Below are positions 1 through 6,904 of a DNA stretch of 19,657 bases, piece after piece. The notes beneath the pieces are model-generated. The model had not been told where the DNA came from and ran no database searches. It saw only the letters and a program-made list of their open reading frames with translations. Numbering within the stretch: position 1 is the stretch's first letter; every line of letters starts with the position of its first letter. The DNA is from an uncultured Eubacteriales bacterium. Lineage in GTDB: Bacteria; Bacillota; Clostridia; Oscillospirales; Oscillospiraceae. The stretch is from the NCBI GenBank assembly GCA_900546075.1, contig URBH01000043.1, positions 1 through 19,657 on the forward strand. Direction: 5' to 3'. Both the position numbers and the translations under genes were made by a program.

Positions 1-54
1 CGACGGCAAAAGAAAAAAAGCCGTCGTAGAGCAGACAATTTGACACGCCCATTT

Positions 55-89
55 GAAACGGCGGCTTTGATTTTCAGAGCCGCCGTTTC
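55..89 (+). terminator. Strong stem-loop, terminator-like
   Basis: A perfect 12-bp stem pairs 55-66 (gaaacggcggct) with 78-89 (agccgccgtttc) around an 11-nt loop. Only a broken T-rich run follows (tttgcgttt). It probably ends a gene lying left of the window, or acts as a stabilising hairpin. Confidence 0.55.
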
Positions 90-122
90 TTTGCGTTTAC
101 ACAAACCTATGACGACTTGCAG

Positions 123-168
123 GGACACGGTAGCCGATTGGAGGTTAATTTACCGTGTCCTTTTTTTT
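123..168 (+). terminator. Rho-independent terminator
   Basis: A 10-bp stem pairs ggacacggta (123-132) with taccgtgtcc (151-160), and eight T residues follow at 161-168. With the hairpin at 55-89 it insulates the regulatory/integration module from genes to the left. Confidence 0.8.
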
Positions 169-284
169 ATTTCGCAGTATCCATGATCTGCACCAGTTAA
201 AAAAAGCATAGCCCCTCCATCAGAGCAGTCCGGCTTCGAATATGAACTATACCATGCAAGCAATCTTCTTCATAAAACATTTTT

Positions 285-323
285 GCGCCCTGCAGGTCCG
301 TTGCGACTTGCTGGGCGCTTTTT
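285..323 (+). terminator. Leader terminator/attenuator upstream of the sigma-factor gene
   Basis: gcgccc (285-290) pairs with gggcgc (313-318). An inner stem pairs caggtc (293-298) with gacttg (305-310), and ttttt follows at 319-323. It lies about 150 bases before the sigma-factor start, in the leader. In Tn916, transcription attenuation upstream of orf7/orf8 controls the element, so an attenuator role is plausible, but that is inference. The rest of 169-473 holds no gene I can support. Confidence 0.6.
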
Positions 324-473
324 GCTGTTTTCTGAGGACAAACCCGCTTCGAAAAAATATTTTGAGATTTTTTCAAAAAAGAGGCGTTTAGCGGGCAGCG
401 CACGGCGTTGCCGGTGTCATGTTGGCGGAAAGGGACAGAACCACAACATCCCCCACAGAAAGGGGGTGAGAAG

Positions 474-905
474 ATGGAAGCTATCCCCCGCGACTATGGC
501 GAACAGTGCCGGTTTGATGCTTTCTGCAAAACCGTACTGCGAAATGAGGCCCGAAACTACCACCGGGATATGAAACGCCAGCGCGACCGTGAAACGTCGT
601 TCAGCGTTCTCCCGCAGGCAGAATTGGACAAGCTCTACACCGTAGATCATTACCCCAGCGACGATTTTGTGTTTTCGTCGCATGGCTATGATTTACATAT
701 CGACAACGAGCTTGTGGCCGCCGCATTTGCTGAGCTGTCCCAGCAGGCGCAGAGCATTTTGATTTTGCACTGTGTTTTGGAACTGGCAGACGGCGAGATC
801 GGCGCACTCATGGGAATGTCCAGAAGTGCCGTCCAGCGGCACAGGACTAAAACGCTGAAAGAGCTGCGAACAAAATTGATGGCGTTGATGCCGGAGGGAG
901 GTTAG
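474..905 (+). CDS. Sigma-70-like RNA polymerase sigma factor of the ICE (Tn916 Orf7-like)
   Basis: The product is 143 residues. The C-terminal half reads as a sigma region-4 helix-turn-helix: an acidic/hydrophobic helix, then LADGEIGALMGMSRSAVQRH at about residues 102-121, then a basic helix. The N-terminal part resembles a reduced region 2 (RNEARNYHRDMKRQRDR). The start at 474 is chosen because AAAGGGGGTGA (459-469) stands just upstream. The open frame extends back to 408, but that part has no ribosome site and looks non-protein-like. The next gene begins 6 bases after the stop. In Tn916, Orf7 with Orf8 promotes expression of the excision and transfer genes; the same role is inferred here from order and fold. 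Family is confident, exact regulon unknown. Confidence 0.85.
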   Translation: MEAIPRDYGEQCRFDAFCKTVLRNEARNYHRDMKRQRDRETSFSVLPQAELDKLYTVDHYPSDDFVFSSHGYDLHIDNELVAAAFAELSQQAQSILILHCVLELADGEIGALMGMSRSAVQRHRTKTLKELRTKLMALMPEGG

Positions 906-911
906 ACGCGG

Positions 912-1148
912 ATGAAAAATCCCAACTACAAAGGCATTGAGCTTTTGCCCCTTTCGGTGATCAAGGCCGCCCGCGCCGGTGATGCCGAGGCTGTGGAACG
1001 AGTATTGCGGTACTACGAGGGCTACATCAACAAGTTATGTACCCGGACGCTTTACGACGAATACGGCCAGCCTCATGTGTGCGTGGACGAGTACATGAAG
1101 CGCCGTCTGGAAATCAAGCTCATTTCTTCCATCGTCACAATACCGTGA
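912..1148 (+). CDS. Helix-turn-helix conjugative-transposon regulator (Tn916 Orf8-like)
   Basis: A 78-residue protein beginning MKNPNYKGIELLPLSVIKAA, the typical start of the small HTH domain family found next to the sigma-like factor in Tn916/Tn1549-type elements. It continues through AGDAEAVERVLRYYEGYINK and a charged segment (EYMKRRLEIKLI). The tail after LISSIV is short (TIP). Relatives I remember often carry a few more residues, so a small C-terminal change is possible, but the core is complete. GGAGGTTAG at 897-905 overlaps the end of the sigma gene and supplies the ribosome site, so the pair is probably translationally coupled. Expected to act with the sigma-like factor in switching on excision/transfer; that role comes from the family, not from anything seen here. 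Confidence 0.8.
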   Translation: MKNPNYKGIELLPLSVIKAARAGDAEAVERVLRYYEGYINKLCTRTLYDEYGQPHVCVDEYMKRRLEIKLISSIVTIP

Positions 1149-1567
1149 CGAACCGGCCCCCGGAGGCTGAAACAGCTTAACCCTTTCCCTGTTTCTTCCC
1201 TCTGCTGCGGGCCGCTGGCAGCACCTTGAAAAAGAAAGCCCGGTGGGATGCCATCGGAGCAGTATAGGGCAACGGACACATTCTGTATGTTCCGCGTCGG
1301 TTGATGCGCCATGACCTCATGTTCCATGAGTGAGCGAGAACCATCTACACCGAGAGTTGGCAGCTCATAAGCAGCGGCACATACGCTAACGATACTCCCG
1401 CGTTGAACGCCCACACAGCATTGCGCGGCGCACCCACAAGCATGGGCCGAGGTGAAATTCCTGTGGAGCTGATGCCACCAGCCGTCCGTTTCTTGCCCAT
1501 TTATTCATCTTTCATGGCGGCATGGAATGATAGTCTATGCTGCCGCTTGAAGAAAGGGAGGTGAATC
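1149..1567. other. 419-base gene-free stretch between the ICE regulator and xis, with several stem-loops
   Basis: No open frame here has a ribosome site or a recognisable product; the reverse-strand frame covering 1073-1414 looks like chance. Three stems are visible: tgctgc/gcagca (1203-1208 with 1218-1223), ccggtgg/ccatcgg with one G-U pair (1240-1246 with 1251-1257), and ggcggcat/atgctgcc with one G-U pair (1516-1523 with 1537-1544). The last lies just ahead of the xis ribosome site. It could be a structured leader or small RNA controlling xis, or a decayed gene. Nothing decides between them. Confidence 0.4.
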
Positions 1568-1774
1568 ATGGCAGGCGAAATTGAAGTTCAGGTAAAAGAT
1601 AAATTTTGCCTTACCATTGATGAAGCATCGGAATATTTCAATATTGGTGAGAAGAAAATGCGAAAGCTGGTAGCCGAGAATATGGATTCTGGCTTTGTAA
1701 TTCAGAATGGAGTAAAGGTTTTGATTAAGCGGAAACGCTTTGAAGCCTTTCTGGATGATTTGTCGGCCATCTGA
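1568..1774 (+). CDS. xis: Excisionase (Tn916 Xis family)
   Basis: A 68-residue basic protein with the winged-helix excisionase pattern: LTIDEASEYFNIGEKKMRKL (about residues 17-36), then a short strand ending VLIKRKRFEAFLDDLSAI. This closely follows Tn916 Xis in length and motif order (TIEEAS-YF-IGE-K-R-L ... IKRK-FE). It is an architectural DNA-bending protein that steers the integrase toward excision of the element. The ribosome site GGGAGGTGA (1556-1564) sets the start. It lies 164 bases upstream of int, with a strong stem-loop between them, which would allow the two to be expressed at different levels. High confidence. Confidence 0.92.
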   Translation: MAGEIEVQVKDKFCLTIDEASEYFNIGEKKMRKLVAENMDSGFVIQNGVKVLIKRKRFEAFLDDLSAI

Positions 1775-1870
1775 TCTTTCGCTGATGATAAAAGCATTTG
1801 CTATACGCGCTTGAAGATCATATATTCTGCCTTTTGGCTCCGAGTTTTGCTTCATTTAGCAATAGAAAAA

Positions 1871-1918
1871 GGGCCTCCGCTATGATATACTGTTAGTATA
1901 TCGCGCGGAGGCTCTTTT
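1871..1918 (+). terminator. Two-tier stem-loop between xis and int, terminator-like
   Basis: The outer stem pairs gcctccgc (1873-1880) with gcggaggc (1905-1912). The inner stem pairs gatatact (1884-1891) with agtatatc (1895-1902) over a gtt loop. TCTTTT follows at 1913-1918. It sits immediately before the int ribosome site, so it could end xis transcription, attenuate int, or hide the int start in long transcripts. Confidence 0.6.
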
Positions 1919-1938
1919 CACAGAAAGGAGCATGAACG

Positions 1939-3138
1939 GTGAGCGAGAAAAGACGAGATAACAGAAATCGTATTCTTCGCAACGGAGAGAGCCAACGCAA
2001 AGATGGACGATATGCGTTCAAATATATCGACGCAACAGGAAAGCCCCAGTTTGTTTATAGCTGGAAATTGGAGAAAACGGATAAGCTGCCAACGGGCAAG
2101 CGGGACGATCTTTCTCTGCGGGAGAAAGAAAAACTGATTCAGAAAGATATTGACGATCAGATTGTACCTCGCGGTGGTGAAATGACTGTGGAGGAACTGG
2201 TAAGAAAATATCTCATGCAGAAAACAGGCGTCCGGCATAATACCGAGGCCAATTACAACTTTGTCCTCAATATCATTAAGAAAGAGGAATTCGGCAAGCG
2301 CCGGATTGACAAAGTGAAGCAGTCTGACGCGAAATGCTGGCTGATAAAGTTGCAGCAGGATGGCAGGGGTTACAGCTCCATCCATTCTATCAGGGGTGTT
2401 GTCCGACCTGCCTTTCAGATGGCCGTTGATGATGATTTGATACGCAAGAATCCATTTGAATTTCAGCTTGCCACCGTCGTAGTCAACGACAGCGTGACAA
2501 GGGAAGCGATTACCAGAAAGCAAGAAAGAGCGTTTCTTGAATTTGTGGCGAGTGACAAGCATTTTTGCAAATACTATGATGGTATCTATATTCTGTTTAA
2601 GACCGGGCTTCGGATTTCAGAGTTTGTGGGTTTGACGCTGGCGGATGTGGATATGAAAAATCGAAAGATTAACATTAACCATCAGTTGCAGCGGAAGCGG
2701 AATATGGAGTATATCATCGAGGACACCAAGACAAGCAGCGGTACACGGGTTATCCCTATGACGGATGATGTGTATGAGTGCTTCAAGCGCATCATTGCCA
2801 ACAGGAAAAAACCAAAAGTGGAACCGATGATTTGCGGCAAAAGCGGTTTTCTCTATCTGGATAAAAACGATATGCCGATGGTGGCCCTGCATTGGGAAAA
2901 GTATTTCCAGCATATTTGCGAGAAGTACAACAGCATCTATAAAGTGCAGATGCCGAAGATCACGCCGCACGTTTGCAGACATACGTTCTGCTCGAACATG
3001 GCAAAAAGCGGAATGAACCCCAAGACGCTTCAATACATCATGGGTCATTCTGACATTGGCGTGACGCTCAATACTTATACGCACATCGGATTTGAGGATG
3101 CGCAGGAGGAATTGCAGCGAGTAGCCAATGCTGAGTAG
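1939..3138 (+). CDS. int: Tyrosine recombinase / integrase (Tn916 Int family)
   Basis: 399 residues, about the length of Tn916 Int (405). Residues 1-75 form the arm-binding domain (RILRNGESQRKDGRYAFKYI and onward), 82-175 the SAM-like core-binding domain, and the rest the catalytic domain. All active-site residues are present: R225 in TGLRISE, K264, H344 and R347 in HVCRHTF, H370 in MGHSD, and the nucleophile Y380 in NTYTH. It cuts and rejoins the element ends with chromosomal DNA by strand exchange through a covalent phosphotyrosine. The start is GTG at 1939, because AAAGGAG (1924-1930) fits it and the nearby ATG at 1932 is out of frame. The gene is complete, so the element should still be able to integrate, and to excise with Xis. 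Confidence 0.96.
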   Translation: MSEKRRDNRNRILRNGESQRKDGRYAFKYIDATGKPQFVYSWKLEKTDKLPTGKRDDLSLREKEKLIQKDIDDQIVPRGGEMTVEELVRKYLMQKTGVRHNTEANYNFVLNIIKKEEFGKRRIDKVKQSDAKCWLIKLQQDGRGYSSIHSIRGVVRPAFQMAVDDDLIRKNPFEFQLATVVVNDSVTREAITRKQERAFLEFVASDKHFCKYYDGIYILFKTGLRISEFVGLTLADVDMKNRKININHQLQRKRNMEYIIEDTKTSSGTRVIPMTDDVYECFKRIIANRKKPKVEPMICGKSGFLYLDKNDMPMVALHWEKYFQHICEKYNSIYKVQMPKITPHVCRHTFCSNMAKSGMNPKTLQYIMGHSDIGVTLNTYTHIGFEDAQEELQRVANAE

Positions 3139-3348
3139 TTACTACTTTTCGTGGTAGAGGGAGTTCAGCGGGTATGCGATACGGCAAAATATGAAAGCGG
3201 CAGAAAATTCCCGGTACAATCCGTACTCTTGTTGCAGGGCAAGGATTTACGGCAAAGCTCTGCCATAGAATTTCGCCATATATCGCAAAAAAGGGCCAGT
3301 AGTAAAACACGATTTTAGGCTCAATTTACTACTTGTTGTACTACTTTT
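3139..3348. repeat. Integrase arm-type repeats (DR-2-like, AGTAGTAAA) at the ICE right end
   Basis: Four copies of a 9-base motif flank the space after int: 3139-3147 (complement strand, 8 of 9), 3298-3306 (top strand, exact), 3325-3333 (complement, exact) and 3338-3346 (complement, 7 of 9). The DNA used in the solved Tn916 Int N-terminal domain complex, as I remember it, contains AGTAGTAAA. The integrase here carries the same domain type. These are therefore probable arm sites for intasome assembly. The assignment rests on motif match and position. Confidence 0.65.
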
Positions 3349-3371
3349 GCTGGCAAAGATGTGCGAATTTA

Positions 3372-3380
3372 TGCTACGAT
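3372..3380 (+). promoter_or_regulatory. Possible extended -10 promoter for the phosphatase gene
   Basis: TGCTACGAT has the TGn-extended -10 form, but no good -35 stands 16-18 bases upstream. It lies in the AT-rich stretch between the element end and the phosphatase, so the ICE insertion may have replaced or altered the original promoter. Weak evidence. Confidence 0.25.
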
Positions 3381-3462
3381 ATGCCAAGTGAACGAGCATC
3401 GGACCATTTGAGAAAATGCCTGAAAATCAAGGAAAATCAGTAAATTCAAGAGGTTTAGATAG

Positions 3463-3888
3463 ATGATAAAAATACTTTTCGTGTGCCACGGCAATATCTG
3501 CCGCAGTCCTATGGCGGAGTACATTCTGAAGAATATGGCCGCGGGGGCGGCGGAGCGGTTTGAGATCGACTCTGCGGCGGTGAGCCGGGAGGAAATCGGT
3601 AATCCCGTGTACCCGGCTGCGCGGCGGGAATTGGAGCGGCACGGCGTTTTCTGCGGCGATCACACCGCCCGTCAGGTGACTGCCGCGGACTTGCGGTACT
3701 TTGACCGGCTTTATTATATGGATCGCAGCAATGCCCGGCTTCTGAAACGTCTGCTTCCCGATGACCTGGAGAAAATTCGGCCGCTGCTTGACCGGGACGT
3801 TGCCGACCCCTGGTATACGGGAGATTTTGGCAAAACCTGGGACGACCTGGTAGAGGGCTGCACCCGGATTATGGAGGAATTTGGATGA
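3463..3888 (+). CDS. Low-molecular-weight protein tyrosine phosphatase
   Basis: 141 residues. The P-loop near the N-terminus reads VCHGNICRSPMAE: nucleophile C8, five residues, then R14, matching the family CX5R(S/T) motif. The general acid is D115 in DVADPWYTG, the usual C-terminal DP[YW] position. The family is cytosolic and removes phosphate from protein tyrosine (or arginine) residues; the substrate here is unknown. AAGAGG (3448-3453) precedes the ATG. The stop overlaps the start of the DUF2284 gene as ATGA, so the two are cotranscribed and coupled. It is the first chromosomal gene beyond the mobile element, so its upstream region was probably disturbed by the insertion. The domain is complete. 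Confidence 0.93.
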   Translation: MIKILFVCHGNICRSPMAEYILKNMAAGAAERFEIDSAAVSREEIGNPVYPAARRELERHGVFCGDHTARQVTAADLRYFDRLYYMDRSNARLLKRLLPDDLEKIRPLLDRDVADPWYTGDFGKTWDDLVEGCTRIMEEFG

Positions 3889-4418
3889 ATCGGGAAATTT
3901 TGGAGGAAAAGCTGGCGGAGCTTCCCCTGTACTGCTATCAGTTTATCGACCCACAGGAGCTGGAATTCTCCCAGCGCGTCCGGTGGATCTGCGAGCATGA
4001 ATGCCCCATGTACGGCAAAAGCTGGGCGTGTCCCCCGGGTGTCGGCAGTGTGGAGACGTGCCGGGAGAAATGTTTGCGCTACAAAAACTGCCTGATGATC
4101 GCCACCGTCACAGAGGTTTCCGACATCGCCGACATCAACCAGACCCTCGCCACCCGCGCCGACCACGAGGACATTACCAATCAGGTGGGCGGCTTCTTCC
4201 GGGAACAGGGGGTGGAGCCGTATATCCTGTCCACGGAATCCTGCGCCATCTGCCCCCGATGCGCCATCGAGGACGGTCTGCCCTGCCGTCACCCGGAGCG
4301 GATGCACCCCTGTGTGGAAAGTCATGGCATCAACATCATCCCCACGCTGGAACGCTGCGGGATCGAGTTCCAGTACGGGGACAACGTCGTGACGTGGATT
4401 TCTTTGCTGCTTTTTTGA
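3885..4418 (+). CDS. DUF2284-family cysteine-rich, predicted metal-binding protein
   Basis: 177 residues with 13 cysteines. The middle carries C36-x3-C40-PMYGKSWACPP (C49), the hallmark of DUF2284, followed by C59, C63 and C69. A ferredoxin-like run C120-x2-C123-x2-C126 with C134 and C143 lies in the second half (CAICPRCAIEDGLPCRHPERM). No biochemical function is established for the family that I know of; iron-sulfur or zinc binding is a reasonable inference from the cysteine pattern. It has no signal peptide and no convincing membrane segment, so it is probably cytosolic. The start overlaps the stop of the tyrosine phosphatase, indicating a two-gene operon, and a terminator follows directly. 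Family assignment is good, function open. Confidence 0.85.
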   Translation: MNREILEEKLAELPLYCYQFIDPQELEFSQRVRWICEHECPMYGKSWACPPGVGSVETCREKCLRYKNCLMIATVTEVSDIADINQTLATRADHEDITNQVGGFFREQGVEPYILSTESCAICPRCAIEDGLPCRHPERMHPCVESHGINIIPTLERCGIEFQYGDNVVTWISLLLF

Positions 4419-4425
4419 AAAAATG

Positions 4426-4467
4426 CCGGAGCAGCGCCATATCCATGCGGCGCTGCCCGGATTTTTT
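4426..4467 (+). terminator. Rho-independent terminator after the DUF2284 gene
   Basis: gcagcgcc (4431-4438) pairs with ggcgctgc (4449-4456), extended by ccgg/ccgg (4426-4429 with 4457-4460) across a one-base bulge. TTTTTT follows at 4462-4467. It separates the phosphatase operon from the metal ATPase. Confidence 0.85.
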
Positions 4468-4478
4468 GTATTTGCCTA

Positions 4479-4507
4479 TTGACAAAGGGAAGAAAGCGGT
4501 GTATACT
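4479..4507 (+). promoter_or_regulatory. Sigma-A promoter of the metal-exporting ATPase
   Basis: TTGACA (4479-4484), a 17-base spacer, then TATACT (4502-4507). This is a near-perfect vegetative promoter, about 56 bases before the start codon, with transcription expected to begin near 4514. Confidence 0.85.
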
Positions 4508-4518
4508 GATATCAACAA

Positions 4519-4534
4519 ATGAGCGTATGCTCAT
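4519..4534. promoter_or_regulatory. Palindromic operator, ArsR/SmtB metal-sensor type
   Basis: ATGAGCGTATGCTCAT is a perfect 6-4-6 inverted repeat just downstream of the -10, over the expected transcription start. A-TGA(A/G)n..TTCA/GCTCA-T palindromes at this position are typical of ArsR/SmtB zinc/cadmium repressors, which release DNA when metal binds. No such regulator gene is in the window, so it would act in trans. Confidence 0.65.
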
Positions 4535-4562
4535 ATATACATTTAATTAGGGAGGCATTCCC

Positions 4563-6755
4563 ATGGTGAAGAAAGTATATCGGGTAGAGAATCTGGACTG
4601 CGCCAACTGTGCGGCGAAGGTGGAAGCGGCGCTTAACGCACTCCCGGAGGTGCAGGAGGCGGTACTGACCTACGCCACGATGCAGCTTCGGATCACCGCC
4701 GAAGACCCCGACGCTCTGCTGCCCAAGCTTCAGGAGGTCGCACAGAAGGTGGAGCCGGGTGTGGAGTTCTACCCCAAAGACGGCGCGCACAGCCACAGCG
4801 GCGAACAGGAGCATCATCATGACTGCTGCTGCGGCCACGATCATGATCACGAGCATTGCCATGACCATCATCACGATGATGACCACGAGCACGACCATGA
4901 AGACGAGCATCATCACGACCACGGTCACGAGCACGGCGGCGAGGAGCCGGAAGACCTGAAGCCGCTCCTGGTGGGTGCAGCCCTGTTTGCAGTGGGGCTG
5001 GTGCTGGAGCATTTCGGACTGACTTGGCTGACGCTGGGCGTGTGCCTTGCGGCCTATGTGCTGCTGGGCAAAGAGGTGGTTGTGACAGCCGTGAAGAACC
5101 TTGCCCGGGGTCAGATGCTGGACGAGAACTTCCTGATGGCCCTTGCCTCCATCGGCGCGTTCTTCACAGGAAGCTATACCGAAGCCGTGGGCGTCATGCT
5201 GTTCTACCGCGTCGGCGAATACTTTGAGGACAGAGCCGTCGCCCGCAGCCGCAGCCAGATCATGGAAGCGGTGGATCTGCGCCCCGAGGTGGTGCAGCTG
5301 GTGGACGGGGAAACGGTGCGGGAAATTCCCGCGGGAGAAGCCAAAATCGGCGACGTCGTTCTGGTTCGTCCCGGCGACCGGATCCCCCTGGACGGCATCG
5401 TGGTCAGCGGCAGCAGCCGCATTGACACCGCCCCCATCACCGGCGAGCCGGTGCCGGTTTCCGTAGCCGAGGGAGACAGCGTGGTCTCCGGCTGCGTCAA
5501 TACCACAGGTCAGCTCACCGTCCGGGTGGAAAAGCCTCTGTCCGAGTCCATGGTCACCCGCATTCTGGACAGCGTGGAAAACGCCGCCGCCAGCAAGCCC
5601 AAGATCGACCGCTTCATCACCCGCTTTGCCCGGGTATACACCCCCATCGTAGTAGGCGCCGCCGTGCTGACGGCAATCATCCCCTCGCTCGTCACCGGCG
5701 ACTGGGGCAAATGGGTGTACACCGCTCTGACCTTCCTGGTCATGAGCTGCCCCTGCGCGCTGGTTCTCAGCGTGCCGCTGGCCTTCTTCGCCGGTATCGG
5801 CGCGGGCAGCAAGCGGGGGATCCTCTTTAAGGGCGGCCAGTCTATGGAAGCCATGAGCAAGATCAAGGCCGTCGTCATGGATAAGACCGGCACCATCACC
5901 AAGGGCGACTTTACCGTGCAGAAAATCGTAGGCGGCGACGAGCTGCTGGAGATTTGCGCCAACTGCGAGCAGCAGTCCACCCACCCCATCGCCGAGAGCA
6001 TCGTCGCGGCGGCCAAGGTGCGGAACATGGAGCTGCGCCGTCCCGAGGAGCTGGAAGAGCTGGCCGGCCGGGGCATCCGGGCAAAGCTGGACGGCAAGGA
6101 AATTCTCTGCGGCAACGAGCGGCTACTGACGGAGAAGGGCGTGTCCTTCCCCAAGTCCAGGGAATACGGCACCAAGGTGCTGGTGGCGGTGGACGGCGTT
6201 TATCAGGGCTATCTGCTCATTGCCGACACCATCAAGACCGGCGCGGAGAACGCCGTCCGCGCCCTGCGGGACAGTGGCATCGAGACGGTGATGCTCACCG
6301 GCGACGCCGAGGAATCGGCCAAGGCCGTTGCGGGAGCCGTGGGTATCCGGGAAGTCCACGCGGGGCTGCTGCCCCAGCAGAAGCTTGCGCGGCTGCAATC
6401 CATCCGGGAGACCAAGGGCGCTGCCATGTTCGTCGGCGACGGCATCAACGACGCCCCCGTGCTGGCCGGTGCGGACGTGGGCGCGGCCATGGGCAGCGGC
6501 GCGGACGCGGCCATCGAGGCGGCGGACGTGGTGTTCATGACCTCCGACGTGGCGGCGGTGCCTCAGGCGCTGCGCATTTCCAGACAGACCGCCCGGATTG
6601 CGTGGCAGAATGTGGTGTTCGCTCTGGCGGTGAAGCTGGCCGTCATGCTCCTCGGCCTGTGCGGCTACGCCTCCATGTGGCTGGCGGTGATCGCCGATTC
6701 CGGTGTGGCGCTGCTGTGCGTTCTGAATTCCATTCGTATCTTATATAAGAAGTAA
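4563..6755 (+). CDS. Heavy-metal-exporting P1B-type ATPase (Zn/Cd/Pb type)
   Basis: 730 residues. An N-terminal HMA domain carries DCANC (C13, C16). Residues 76-124 are a histidine/aspartate-rich linker with several dozen His plus a CCC at 88-90. Membrane segments follow. The actuator has TGE (293-295), the transport segment has CPC (396-398) in SCPCAL, and the phosphorylated D440 lies in DKTGT. H474-P475, TGD (579-581) and GDGIND (625-630) follow. D712 in the last membrane helix (ADSG) together with CPC indicates the zinc/cadmium subgroup rather than copper. It pumps metal out of the cytoplasm using ATP. GGAGG (4551-4555) precedes the ATG, and the gene has its own promoter and metal-type operator, so induction by excess metal is expected. 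ZntA/CadA-like; exact metal not provable here. Confidence 0.95.
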   Translation: MVKKVYRVENLDCANCAAKVEAALNALPEVQEAVLTYATMQLRITAEDPDALLPKLQEVAQKVEPGVEFYPKDGAHSHSGEQEHHHDCCCGHDHDHEHCHDHHHDDDHEHDHEDEHHHDHGHEHGGEEPEDLKPLLVGAALFAVGLVLEHFGLTWLTLGVCLAAYVLLGKEVVVTAVKNLARGQMLDENFLMALASIGAFFTGSYTEAVGVMLFYRVGEYFEDRAVARSRSQIMEAVDLRPEVVQLVDGETVREIPAGEAKIGDVVLVRPGDRIPLDGIVVSGSSRIDTAPITGEPVPVSVAEGDSVVSGCVNTTGQLTVRVEKPLSESMVTRILDSVENAAASKPKIDRFITRFARVYTPIVVGAAVLTAIIPSLVTGDWGKWVYTALTFLVMSCPCALVLSVPLAFFAGIGAGSKRGILFKGGQSMEAMSKIKAVVMDKTGTITKGDFTVQKIVGGDELLEICANCEQQSTHPIAESIVAAAKVRNMELRRPEELEELAGRGIRAKLDGKEILCGNERLLTEKGVSFPKSREYGTKVLVAVDGVYQGYLLIADTIKTGAENAVRALRDSGIETVMLTGDAEESAKAVAGAVGIREVHAGLLPQQKLARLQSIRETKGAAMFVGDGINDAPVLAGADVGAAMGSGADAAIEAADVVFMTSDVAAVPQALRISRQTARIAWQNVVFALAVKLAVMLLGLCGYASMWLAVIADSGVALLCVLNSIRILYKK

Positions 6756-6760
6756 CATCC

Positions 6761-6793
6761 GCGGCGCCGTCACCTCAAAGGTGGCGGCGCCGC
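6761..6793 (+). terminator. Long GC-rich stem-loop after the metal ATPase
   Basis: A 14-bp stem (one G-U pair) pairs 6761-6774 with 6780-6793 around a tcaaa loop, 5 bases after the stop codon. No T-run follows (ctgtaaatc), so it is a weak intrinsic terminator or a 3'-end stabiliser. Confidence 0.6.
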
Positions 6794-6904
6794 CTGTAAA
6801 TCGGTAAAAACGGCCGCAAATCCCGGGATAGCCGAAATAATCACCAAAACAGCGCACCGAAAATTGTTGAATATGCAGAACTTTCAAAAAAGCAAAAATT
6901 TCAG

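Larger units (their letters stand above)
1..3400 (+). mobile_element. Right end of a Tn916-family integrative conjugative element (ICE)
   Basis: The order sigma-like factor, small helix-turn-helix protein, excisionase, tyrosine integrase is the order at the right end of Tn916 (orf7, orf8, xis, int). Integrase arm-type repeats lie just beyond int. Base composition is clearly lower in GC than the chromosome after about 3,460. The exact right junction cannot be fixed without the empty site. It should lie between the last arm-like repeat (about 3,348) and the phosphatase start at 3,463, so 3,400 is an estimate. The left part of the element, with conjugation genes and any cargo, is outside the window. 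Element type is well supported; the boundary is not. Confidence 0.85.

Noticed and set aside
283..573. Forward frame overlapping the ICE leader and sigma gene
   Set aside because: It has no ribosome site, crosses the leader terminator and runs in a different frame from the well-supported sigma factor.
1073..1414. 113-codon reverse-strand frame in the gap before xis
   Set aside because: It overlaps the end of the regulator gene, has no recognisable motif and no upstream ribosome site; treated as chance.
4788..4934. Repetitive CAT/CAC/GAC tract that might be read as tandem repeats or a CRISPR-like array
   Set aside because: There is no fixed repeat-spacer length; it is the coding sequence of the His-rich linker of the ATPase.
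4512..5984. 490-codon reverse-strand frame
   Set aside because: It lies opposite the metal ATPase; its Val/Met-rich run is just the complement of the His/Asp linker codons.
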